Origin: a beta proteobacterium AAP65
GTDB taxonomy: Bacteria; Pseudomonadota; Gammaproteobacteria; Burkholderiales; Burkholderiaceae_C
Direction of reading: 5' to 3'
Length of the DNA stretch: 33,871 nucleotides
Assembly (NCBI GenBank): GCA_001295865.1
Contig: LJHW01000056.1
Location: 1 to 33,871 of the forward strand
The translations under genes and the position numbers were made by a program. The notes below the pieces were generated by a model. The model had not been told where the DNA came from and made no database searches. It was given only the letters and a program-made list of their open reading frames with translations. How positions within the stretch are numbered: position 1 is the stretch's first letter; each line of letters opens with the position of its first letter. Shown one piece after another: positions 1-6,777 of the stretch.

Positions 1-178
1 AGCCGTCGTCGCGGATCTCGTCGAGCGTGCGGCCAAACTGACTGTCGAGATGAGCGCCCGACACCACCAGTTGGTAGCTTAGCCCCGGGTGCTCGCTGAC
101 GGCCTTCAGGATGGGAAATTGAAGCCCGTACTCCGCACGGTTGCCCGTGAAGATGGCGATCTTGCGTTTGGTACTCAC
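1..178 (-). CDS. UDP-/GDP-GlcNAc 2-epimerase (hydrolysing), NeuC/LegG type, N-terminal part only
   Basis: Only the first 59 codons are in the window; the gene runs off the left edge. The start is the GTG at 178-176, which overlaps the TGA of the upstream reductase gene in a GTGA junction, so the two are translationally coupled. The visible protein carries the family's N-terminal signature TGNRAEYG (about residues 11-18), followed by a helix and a strand ending in VVSGAHL, as in hydrolysing NDP-HexNAc 2-epimerases of the NeuC/WecB fold. In nonulosonate pathways this enzyme releases the free 2-epimerised sugar that the NeuB/LegI synthase condenses with phosphoenolpyruvate. Position after legF, legB and legI argues for a LegG-like role (a 2,4-diacetamido-6-deoxy sugar) rather than a sialic-acid NeuC, but specificity cannot be read from this fragment. 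Its synthase partner lies two genes upstream. Confidence 0.85.
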   Translation of the reverse strand, partial: MSTKRKIAIFTGNRAEYGLQFPILKAVSEHPGLSYQLVVSGAHLDSQFGRTLDEIRDDG

Positions 179-996
179 TGACTTGCTCCGATGATGAAGA
201 ACCGGCCCAACGCCGCTTCGGCGACGCTAGGCTCCCAGCCCAGGGCTTGTCTGGCCAGGCTGATATTGAGGATGTTGACCGACCTGCGACCAGAAGGTTG
301 GGTGGACTCGATGGCACGACCGTCCTGCCCGGCGGCTCGGAGCGCCACGCGCGCCACCTCGCACACGGACAGACCGGTCCCTGAGCCGAGGTTGAGCACG
401 CCGCGCAGGCCGCGGCGCAAGCACAGCGCCGTAGCCTGCGCTGCCTCGTCGACGGCAAGGAAGTCACGCACCGGATACTGGTCCCGTACACGCAACGGGC
501 CTTCACCAGGCAGTTGCCGCGCGATGTCGGACAATACGTTGTTGGCCGACATGCCAACCCCGAACAAGTTCGAGAGGCGCAACACAGTGCCCCCAGCCTC
601 CAGAACCAGCCGTTCGTTGTGCAGCTTGGCCTGGGCGTAGATGTCGGCGGGCACCACGGGGGCGTCTTCGCAGCAAGGCGACTCGCTGACATCACCGTAG
701 ACCACGCCGGAGGACACATAGACCATCCAGCCCGTGCGCGCCAGCAAGGCCTTCAGCACACGTGCACTGGTCTCCACATAGGCTGCACCCATCGCGTTGA
801 CCTTGCCGCGATCAGGCTCCTCGGCCGCATGCACAGTGATCTCGCTTACCGGGCACTGCATGTAGTCCGGCACCTGCAGCATGCCCGGCACGGCCCGCCG
901 CGCGGCCGCCACTACGGGCAACCCGTCGCCGACCAGTCGGGCATGCAGGGCACGGCCGAGAAAGCCGCTGGCGCCGGTGACCAGGATGCCTGGCAT
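175..996 (-). CDS. NAD(P)-dependent SDR-family epimerase/reductase within the nonulosonate genes
   Basis: A 273-residue extended short-chain dehydrogenase/reductase. The N-terminal nucleotide-binding motif TGASGFLG is at residues 7-14, and the catalytic YAQAK (Tyr120, Lys124) with a preceding VSSG (94-97) is intact, so it looks active. It lacks the TSE or TDE triad of 4,6-dehydratases; that and its short length suggest a 4-keto reductase or epimerase. ATG at 996 starts 11 bp after the synthase stop; its stop overlaps the GTG of the next gene. A reductase between the synthase and the 2-epimerase is not part of the standard sialic, legionaminic or pseudaminic acid routes as I know them. It may create a modified nonulosonate or another 6-deoxy sugar. 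The family call is firm; the substrate is unknown. Confidence 0.85.
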   Translation of the reverse strand: MPGILVTGASGFLGRALHARLVGDGLPVVAAARRAVPGMLQVPDYMQCPVSEITVHAAEEPDRGKVNAMGAAYVETSARVLKALLARTGWMVYVSSGVVYGDVSESPCCEDAPVVPADIYAQAKLHNERLVLEAGGTVLRLSNLFGVGMSANNVLSDIARQLPGEGPLRVRDQYPVRDFLAVDEAAQATALCLRRGLRGVLNLGSGTGLSVCEVARVALRAAGQDGRAIESTQPSGRRSVNILNISLARQALGWEPSVAEAALGRFFIIGASQ

Positions 997-1007
997 TCTG
1001 TCTTCGG

Positions 1008-2048
1008 CTACCAGGCCACGTCGGCCGCGGCCAAGTGGCTGTCCGCCGGCAGATCGCGCACGGCCAGCTTGCCGAGCACGTCTTCGTAGCGGTCGGCCAG
1101 GAGTTCGCCGGTGCCCGGTCGCTTGACCCAGAGGTTGTCCTCGGTGAAGGCCTCGCCAGCGCGCACGGGCGCGATTGTCACGACAGTCGCGAAGGCGAAG
1201 TCCATCGTGACCTGCTCTTCCGGTGTCGGCCCCTTGGTGCCGCCCAGTTCAAGATGCAGCATGCGGCTGCCTTCGATGAGTTCGCGACAGGCCTGCACGT
1301 CCATCGAGCAGACAATGTCTGGACCCTTGCGCTGCATGCTGTCGGTGAAGTGACGCTCCAGCACGCAGGCTCCCAGCGCCACGGCGCCAAAGCAGGCGAG
1401 GTTGTTGACCGTGTGGTCGGAAAGGCCCACCACGGCATTCGGGAAGGCCTGCGCCAGCTGCACCATTGCGCCCAGCCGCACCAAGTGCGGCGGCGTGGGG
1501 TACAGGTTGGTGGTGTGCAACAGCACGTAGGGGACACGCGCGGCTTCGAAGATGTCAACCGCCTTGGCCACGCTTTCGATGGTGTTCATCCCGGTGCTCA
1601 GGATGATCGGCTTACCGAACGAAGCCACGTGGCGCAGCAGCGGGTAGTTATTGCACTCACCCGAGCCGATCTTGTAGGCCTTGACCTTCATGCGCTCCAA
1701 GCGGTCGGCAGCGGCACGCGAGAACGGCGTGCTGATGAACAGCATGCCCTTGGACTCGACGTATTCCTTCAGACGCGTCTCGTCCGCCTCATTCAGCGCG
1801 CAGCGCGCCATGATCTCGTAGATGGACTCCTTGGCATTACCCGGAATCACCTGCTTGGCCGCATGGCTCATCTCGTCTTCGACAACGTGGGTCTGGTGCT
1901 TGACCACCTCGACGCCGGCGGCGGCTGCGGCGTCGACCATCTCGAAGGCCGTCTGCAGGCTGCCTTCGTGGTTGATGCCGATTTCGGCGATCACCAAGGG
2001 GGGATGGGCAGGGCCCACAAGGCGCCCGCCAAAGTTGATTTCACGCAT
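1008..2048 (-). CDS. N-acetylneuraminate/legionaminate synthase (NeuB/LegI family)
   Basis: A 346-residue PEP-dependent nonulosonate synthase. The N-terminal TIM-barrel motif AEIGINHEG is at residues 21-29, a barrel lysine follows at residue 50, GLSDHT lies in the middle and a C-terminal SAF (antifreeze-like) domain covers roughly the last 60 residues. The enzyme condenses a free 6-carbon N-acyl sugar with phosphoenolpyruvate to a 9-carbon acid. The start is the ATG at 2048, with AGGG 8 nt upstream; the reading frame stays open further upstream but that part would be out-of-family sequence. It follows the 4,6-dehydratase gene after 52 bp and precedes the reductase by 11 bp. NeuB, LegI and PseI are hard to separate by eye; the LegB neighbour favours legionaminate or a relative. 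Confidence 0.93.
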   Translation of the reverse strand: MREINFGGRLVGPAHPPLVIAEIGINHEGSLQTAFEMVDAAAAAGVEVVKHQTHVVEDEMSHAAKQVIPGNAKESIYEIMARCALNEADETRLKEYVESKGMLFISTPFSRAAADRLERMKVKAYKIGSGECNNYPLLRHVASFGKPIILSTGMNTIESVAKAVDIFEAARVPYVLLHTTNLYPTPPHLVRLGAMVQLAQAFPNAVVGLSDHTVNNLACFGAVALGACVLERHFTDSMQRKGPDIVCSMDVQACRELIEGSRMLHLELGGTKGPTPEEQVTMDFAFATVVTIAPVRAGEAFTEDNLWVKRPGTGELLADRYEDVLGKLAVRDLPADSHLAAADVAW

Positions 2049-2100
2049 TTGTATGCCCTGAAGGACTCGGCGCCTGCTGGGGATGGCAGGCCGCACAAAC

Positions 2101-3099
2101 CTAGATATTGTAGATATCGGCCTTGTAGCGGGCGAGATTGGCAGGTTCGCGGAACCAGGCGATGGTCTCGGCCAAGCCACGGCGCAGGCCCTCGCCGCCG
2201 CCGTAAGACGGCTGCCAGCCCATCAGTTCCTGCGCCTTGGCGTTGGCGGCCCACAGCCGCTCGACCTCGCTTTTGTCGGGGCGCAGGCGCTGGTCGTCGG
2301 TCGTGATTTCAACCGACACACCCATCAGTTCGGCGATGGTAGCGGCCGTGTCGCCGACGGAAATCTCGAAGTTGCTGCCAACGTTGACCACCTGCCCAAG
2401 TACGCGCTCGGACTTCAAGGCCGCGATGAAGCCCGACACCGTGTCGGATACGAAATTGAAGTCGCGCGTAGGGTGGATCGCGCCCAGTTTGAGTGAGCGC
2501 TTGCCGTTAGCGATCTGCGTGATGATGGTTGGGATGACGGCACGTGCCGACTGTCGCGGGCCATACGTGTTGAACGGTCGCACGATGGCTACCGGCGTCG
2601 CGAAGGACGAGTAGTACGACATCGCGATCTGGTCGGAACCGATCTTGCTGGCCGAGTAGGGCGACTGCCCCTGCAGCGGGTGCTCCTCGGTGATGGGCAC
2701 GAAGCGTGCGGTGCCGTAGACCTCGCTGGTTGAGGTGTGCACGACCTTGGACACGCCCAGATCACGGGCGGCCTGCACGATGTTCAGCGTGCCCTTGATG
2801 TTCGTGTCGACGTAGGTGTCGGGCGAGTGGTAGGAGTACGGGATCGCGATCAGCGCCGCCAAGTGCAGCACGGCGTCGCAGCCCTTCATCGCGGCACGCA
2901 CGCCGTTGGGGTCGCGCACGTCGCCGGCGAAGACCTCAAAGCGGCCCTTCACATCCTCGGCGCAGTGGTCCAGCCAGCCCCAGGAATTGAAGGAGTTGTA
3001 GAGCACGAAGGCGCGTACGTCGTAGCCCTGGCGAACCAGTGCCTCGGTCAAATGTGAGCCGATGAAACCATCCGCGCCCGTGACGAGTATCTTTTTCAT
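2101..3099 (-). CDS. legB: NDP-HexNAc 4,6-dehydratase, LegB type
   Basis: A 332-residue extended SDR. The Rossmann motif TGADGFIG is at residues 7-14, the dehydratase triad TSE at 124-126 and the catalytic YSASK at 148-152. The stretch NSFNSWGWLD (35-44) is typical, from memory, of LegB proteins, which perform the first step of legionaminic acid synthesis by removing water from GDP-GlcNAc (or the UDP form) to give a 4-keto-6-deoxy sugar. The ATG at 3099 overlaps the TGA of the cytidylyltransferase gene by 4 bp (ATGA). The aminotransferase (LegC) and N-acetyltransferase (LegH) that would follow in the pathway are not between these genes; they may lie beyond the left edge. A generic GDP-mannose-type dehydratase is the alternative. 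Confidence 0.82.
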   Translation of the reverse strand: MKKILVTGADGFIGSHLTEALVRQGYDVRAFVLYNSFNSWGWLDHCAEDVKGRFEVFAGDVRDPNGVRAAMKGCDAVLHLAALIAIPYSYHSPDTYVDTNIKGTLNIVQAARDLGVSKVVHTSTSEVYGTARFVPITEEHPLQGQSPYSASKIGSDQIAMSYYSSFATPVAIVRPFNTYGPRQSARAVIPTIITQIANGKRSLKLGAIHPTRDFNFVSDTVSGFIAALKSERVLGQVVNVGSNFEISVGDTAATIAELMGVSVEITTDDQRLRPDKSEVERLWAANAKAQELMGWQPSYGGGEGLRRGLAETIAWFREPANLARYKADIYNI

Positions 3100-3794
3100 T
3101 GCAAGGTCTCCTTCAGCAAGAGTTCTGCCAATTTCCAGTCCAGCGGCGTGTCAAGGTCGACGGCACTCGCCGCAGGCATGACGAAGGCAGCCGTCTCAGG
3201 GGAAATGAATGCGCGCCGCCGGCGCAACCAAGAGGCATCGGCAAAATACAACGCGCCGTTAGCAGCATAGATCGGCGGAAGATCCTGCCGCCTCGTCACC
3301 TGAGGTAGGTCGAATAAGCCCTGCAACAGTTGCCGTTCGTCGATGCGGTACATCCAGTACGGGTGTTGCTGGGCAGGGGAAACCGAAACGACGCACGGCG
3401 CGCTGGTGATTTGAGCCAACGTCAAACACGCCTCAATGTCAGCCGTCGTGCGAAGGGGTGAAGTCGGCTGCAGCAATAGGACACTGTCGTACTGCGGCAA
3501 TTGATCCAACGCATGCAGCACTGGATCGACGCCGGGCGTGTCATCGCGAGCCAGTTCAGCCGGACGAAGGAAGGGCACCTGTGCGCCGTACTGCCGAGCA
3601 ACTTCCGCGATCTCAAGGTCGTCGGTAGTGACCGCGACTGCAGCGAGCGAAGGGGCACGCAGAGCGGACTCGATGGCCCAGGCGATCAGCGGCTTCCCCG
3701 CCATCAGTTTGATGTTCTTGCGCGGGATGCCCTTCGATCCGCCACGGGCGGGAATCAACCCCAGGGTCTTGCGGGGCCATACAAAATCTGTCAT
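3096..3794 (-). CDS. CMP-nonulosonate cytidylyltransferase (NeuA/LegF type)
   Basis: A 232-residue acylneuraminate cytidylyltransferase. The N-terminal CTP-binding signature LIPARGGSKGIPRKN begins at about residue 13, and LLLQPTSPLR in the middle is the other conserved block. It activates the nonulosonic acid with CTP to CMP-sugar, the donor for surface-glycan transferases. I chose the ATG at 3794; a TTG one codon earlier is possible, and no strong ribosome-binding site is visible for either. It is the first gene of the leftward nonulosonate operon and overlaps legB by 4 bp. NeuA, LegF and PseF are not separable by eye. Having the last pathway step encoded first is unremarkable. Confidence 0.9.
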   Translation of the reverse strand: MTDFVWPRKTLGLIPARGGSKGIPRKNIKLMAGKPLIAWAIESALRAPSLAAVAVTTDDLEIAEVARQYGAQVPFLRPAELARDDTPGVDPVLHALDQLPQYDSVLLLQPTSPLRTTADIEACLTLAQITSAPCVVSVSPAQQHPYWMYRIDERQLLQGLFDLPQVTRRQDLPPIYAANGALYFADASWLRRRRAFISPETAAFVMPAASAVDLDTPLDWKLAELLLKETLQ

Positions 3795-4040
3795 CAAGAG
3801 GGCTCGGGGTTAGGGGCGAAGTTTGCCGAGTTGACCCCGCTGTTCGGGCGGCTGGTAGGCCTGACCACTGTGGCTGCTTGTGTGATCATCCGCAAACCGC
3901 CGCAAGAGCCGGCCGGAGGAGCGGCGAACCCTCGGTACACAAGAATGATAGCAAGCGAATCCGCAGCGCCGGGCTCGTCTTGTTTGCTCGCCGCAACGAG
4001 CACGGGATGCTTGTGATCTAGCGCCTAGAATTTCAGGCAA
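3795..4040. promoter_or_regulatory. Divergent intergenic region between the nonulosonate and wbpV-type operons
   Basis: This 246-bp gap separates the leftward nonulosonate genes from the rightward wbpV-wbpL-wbpM genes and must hold both promoters. It is more AT-rich than its surroundings, especially around 3940-3960. A -10-like TAGAAT lies at 4026-4031, nine bases before the ATG at 4041, with AGG three bases from that start. A short hairpin, TGCTCG/CGAGCA with a 6-nt loop, lies at 3985-4002. On the minus strand TATCAT (about 3946-3951) is a weak -10 candidate. I could not find a convincing -35 for either direction, and no long coding frame here resembles a protein. Confidence 0.5.
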
Positions 4041-5006
4041 ATGCGAATACTCGTCACAGGTGCGTCCGGCTTCGTCGGCTCAGGTTTCATGCGGTTGATA
4101 GCCCAATGTCCCGAGATTCAGGGTGTGGCCGCATTCCGTCGCTTACCCCGAATCGCACCAGCCGGCTACGACATGGTGCAGCTCGACTTCGACGGCTCGG
4201 CGCCGCACGCAGAGTCTGCCCTTGCCGGCATCGACACCATCGTTCACTTGGCCGCTCGTGTTCATGTCATGCGCGACACCGAGGCCGATCCGCTGGCCGC
4301 ATTTCGCCGTGTCAATACACAAGGCACGCTGGCGCTAGCGGAAGCAGCGCTGCGCGCCGGCGTCAAGCGGTTGGTCTACGTTAGCTCCATCAAAGTCAAC
4401 GGCGAGGGCACAGCGCCGGGCCGTCGGTACCTGGCCAACGATGCGCCCGACCCGCACGACCCCTACGGACAAAGCAAGGCCGAGGCTGAAGGCTTGTTGT
4501 GGCAAGTAGCAGAGCGCAGCGCCCTTCAGGTCGTGGTGGTGCGTCCACCGCTGGTTTACGGACCGGGCGTGAAAGCCAACTTCCGCAGCATGATGGGCTG
4601 GCTGCACCGCGGCATACCGCTGCCACTGGGCGCCATCGACAACCGCCGCAGCTTGGTATCGCAGGACAACCTCTGCAGCCTCCTGTTGGCCTGCGCTCAA
4701 CACCCAGACGCACCCGGGCACACCTTCCTCGCCTCCGACGGCGAGGACGTGTCCACCACCGAACTCTTGCGCCGCCTGGGGCTGGCGCTGGGTCGCCCGG
4801 CACGCTTGCTGCCCGTACCGCCTGGGGTGCTCCGCCTGGCCCTGGGGGCGCTGGGCAAGTCCAGCATCGCGCACCGCCTGCTGGGGTCTCTGCAGGTGGA
4901 CAGCAGCAGCGCGCGAACCGTGCTGGGCTGGCAGCCCCCGCTGACGCTGGACCAAGGTCTGCAGCGCGCAGCCGCGTCCTTCTTGGCCGAAAAACAGGCC
5001 GCGTGA
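4041..5006 (+). CDS. NAD-dependent epimerase/dehydratase, WbpV/WreQ-like 4-keto reductase
   Basis: A 321-residue extended SDR with TGASGFVG at residues 6-13, the active-site serines in VSSIKVNGE (114-122) and YGQSK (Tyr142, Lys146). The SSIKVNGE stretch and the position directly before a WbpL-type transferase and near a WbpM dehydratase match the wbpV-wbpL-wbpM order known from Pseudomonas O-antigen loci and the wreQ/wreU pair of Rhizobium. There this enzyme reduces the 4-keto intermediate made by the dehydratase, giving UDP-QuiNAc or UDP-FucNAc for the first sugar of the glycan. The start is the ATG at 4041 after an AGG. UDP-glucose 4-epimerase is the default database label for this fold; context makes the reductase role more likely, without proof. 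Confidence 0.85.
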   Translation: MRILVTGASGFVGSGFMRLIAQCPEIQGVAAFRRLPRIAPAGYDMVQLDFDGSAPHAESALAGIDTIVHLAARVHVMRDTEADPLAAFRRVNTQGTLALAEAALRAGVKRLVYVSSIKVNGEGTAPGRRYLANDAPDPHDPYGQSKAEAEGLLWQVAERSALQVVVVRPPLVYGPGVKANFRSMMGWLHRGIPLPLGAIDNRRSLVSQDNLCSLLLACAQHPDAPGHTFLASDGEDVSTTELLRRLGLALGRPARLLPVPPGVLRLALGALGKSSIAHRLLGSLQVDSSSARTVLGWQPPLTLDQGLQRAAASFLAEKQAA

Positions 5007-5031
5007 TCCGTTCCTTGCATCTTTTTCATCC

Positions 5032-6081
5032 ATGAGCACCAGTTGGTCGGCATGGGTCGGCGCCGCGGTGGGTGGCGTGGCCGTGTTTTTGTTGTCGTGC
5101 TGGTTGACGGCCTGGGTACGCCGGTACGCCCTGCGCGCCCAGTTGCTCGATGTTCCCAACGAGCGCAGTTCCCATTCCGCACCGACACCGCGGGGCGGTG
5201 GCGTTGCCATCGTCGTATCCACCTTGCTGGCAACCGTGGCGCTGGCAGCCCTGGGTTGGATGGACCTGCGCCTGGCCCTGGGCTTGGGCGTGGGTGGCGC
5301 ACTGGTGGCTTTGCTGGGCTTCATCGATGACAAGCGCGGGCTCTCGGCACGCGTCCGCTTCGCAGGCCACTTGCTGGCTGCGATCGGGGCTGTGGCGCTC
5401 TTGGCTCCGCTGCCGCCTCTCGAAGCTTTCTGGACCCCCGTGCACCTCGGTTGGTTGGCCCTGCCGCTGGCCGTCATCTACGTTGTGTGGTCGGTCAACC
5501 TGTTCAATTTCATGGACGGGATCGACGGCATTGCGGCGATGGAGGGCATTTCGGTGGCCGCTGGCGGTGCATTGATCTGGGCCCTGCTGCCTGGTGCGAG
5601 CGGCTGGATGGTGGGCCTTGTTTTTGCGGCCAGCATTGCCGGTTTTCTGGTGTTCAACTTCCCGCCCGCCAGCATCTTCATGGGCGACGCAGGCAGTGGA
5701 TTCCTCGGGTTTTTCATTGGCGTGATGACGCTGTGGGCGGCCACGCAAGAGCCACAATTGCTCTGGAGCTGGCTCATCCTGAGTGCCTGCTTCTTGGTGG
5801 ACGCGACCACCACGCTGCTGCGCCGCGTGAAGCGTGGTGAGAGCTTCCATGTGGCCCACCGCAACCATGCCTACCAATACGCCTCGAGGCGCCACGGCTC
5901 GCACAAGGCGGTGACGTTGGCGGTCTTGGCCATCAACCTCTTGTGGCTGTTCCCGTGGGCCTTGGCGGTTGGCCTGCGCTGGATAGACGGCGCGCTGGGC
6001 GCGGCTTGCGCCATGCTGCCCGTGGTGGCGCTGGTATATCGATACAAAGCGGGCGACCGCAAAGCGCAAGGTGCCGGATGA
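5032..6081 (+). CDS. Polytopic undecaprenyl-phosphate HexNAc-1-phosphate transferase (WbpL/WecA family)
   Basis: A 349-residue inner-membrane protein with about ten or eleven hydrophobic segments. Family motifs are in order: DVPNERSSH at 40-48, the cytoplasmic DDKR at 99-102 (Mg-binding aspartates), NFMDGIDG at 159-166, GDAGSGF at 218-224 and a HRNHAYQ-type loop near 278. These define the MraY/WecA polyprenyl-phosphate N-acetylhexosamine-1-phosphate transferases; WbpL-type members start O-antigen chains on undecaprenyl phosphate with FucNAc, QuiNAc or GlcNAc. The gene begins 25 bp after the reductase gene and overlaps the next gene by 4 bp (ATGA), so the three form an operon. It is one of two initiating transferases of unrelated fold in this window; the other is the PglC-type protein at 8746-10167. 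Confidence 0.92.
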   Translation: MSTSWSAWVGAAVGGVAVFLLSCWLTAWVRRYALRAQLLDVPNERSSHSAPTPRGGGVAIVVSTLLATVALAALGWMDLRLALGLGVGGALVALLGFIDDKRGLSARVRFAGHLLAAIGAVALLAPLPPLEAFWTPVHLGWLALPLAVIYVVWSVNLFNFMDGIDGIAAMEGISVAAGGALIWALLPGASGWMVGLVFAASIAGFLVFNFPPASIFMGDAGSGFLGFFIGVMTLWAATQEPQLLWSWLILSACFLVDATTTLLRRVKRGESFHVAHRNHAYQYASRRHGSHKAVTLAVLAINLLWLFPWALAVGLRWIDGALGAACAMLPVVALVYRYKAGDRKAQGAG

Positions 6082-6623
6082 CACCGTTGCTCGTCGTCGG
6101 TGCAGGCGGGTTCGGACGCGCAGTGGTAGACGCCGCGTGGGCCCAGGGGAGTTGGCAACCTTGCGGGTTCATCGATGACCGGGGCCCTGCGCTGGGATCC
6201 TGGTGTGGTTTGCCTGTGTTGGGGCGCCTCGCAGATCTGGCGCAATGGCGCCACCTCGCGGGGCATGTCATCGTGGCCATAGGCGACAACAAGGCCAGGG
6301 TGGCCATCGGTGCATCCTTGCGTCAACAGAACTTCCAGTTGGCAACGGTGGTGCACCCGAGGGCCTGGGTCAGCGGCCACGCCTCGCTGGCGGAAGGCAC
6401 GGCAGTGATGGCCGGCGCCGTTGTGAGCACGGGCGTCACTGTTGGCCGCCAAGTGATCATCAATGTTGGCGCTGTTCTGGATCACGACGTCACTGCAGGC
6501 GATGGTGCACGCCTGGGCGCGGGCGCGATTGCCGGCGGCGGTTCCACGCTGAAGGCAAACGCCTGGTTGCGGGACGGCGGGGTGTTGCTTGCCGGTCACG
6601 TACTGGAAGCCGACAGCGCCTGA
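6078..6623 (+). CDS. Sugar acetyltransferase with left-handed beta-helix, PglD/NeuD family
   Basis: A 181-residue protein with an N-terminal Rossmann-like subdomain (VVGAGGFGR, residues 7-14; FIDD at 31-34) followed by hexapeptide repeats forming a left-handed beta-helix, the layout of PglD and NeuD. The presumed catalytic His136 is kept in LDHD (PglD has His-Glu). The C-terminus is unusual: the common GVPAK-like ending is replaced by a short tail ending in LEADSA. The ATG at 6078 overlaps the stop of the wbpL-type gene. In PglD the enzyme acetylates a UDP-4-amino sugar made by a PglE aminotransferase; a PglE-like enzyme is encoded at 10217-11404, on the opposite strand. O-acetylation of the nonulosonic acid (NeuD role) is the alternative. 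Confidence 0.85.
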   Translation: MTPLLVVGAGGFGRAVVDAAWAQGSWQPCGFIDDRGPALGSWCGLPVLGRLADLAQWRHLAGHVIVAIGDNKARVAIGASLRQQNFQLATVVHPRAWVSGHASLAEGTAVMAGAVVSTGVTVGRQVIINVGAVLDHDVTAGDGARLGAGAIAGGGSTLKANAWLRDGGVLLAGHVLEADSA

Positions 6624-6777
6624 GTCCAGCAGATATCAACGCTGCGTCTTACGCCGGTTGGATAATCAGGCGGGTAGGTGATTGCTCGTACGCTGGGTCA
6701 TACGCCCCTTACAGGCCTCGACATTCAAGTTTGCCGACTGCAAGCCGGCCGACAAAAACAATCGGTTGCGTTCTCGC
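6624..6777 (+). other. Intergenic spacer before wbpM
   Basis: This 154-bp gap breaks the otherwise overlapping operon and is visibly richer in A and T than the wbpM gene that follows. It contains TAATCA and an A-rich run near 6755-6762, but I see no clear promoter pair and no hairpin. The wbpM reading frame is open back to a TTG at 6682, but the extra residues lack any membrane or domain signature. The spacer coincides with a step in base composition, so it may be a recombination seam. Confidence 0.4.

Noticed and set aside
6682..6777. A 32-residue N-terminal extension of WbpM from a TTG at 6682
   Set aside because: The extension has no membrane segment or similarity to the family's N-terminus, and TTG is a rare start with no ribosome-binding site; the ATG at 6778 or 6796 fits better.
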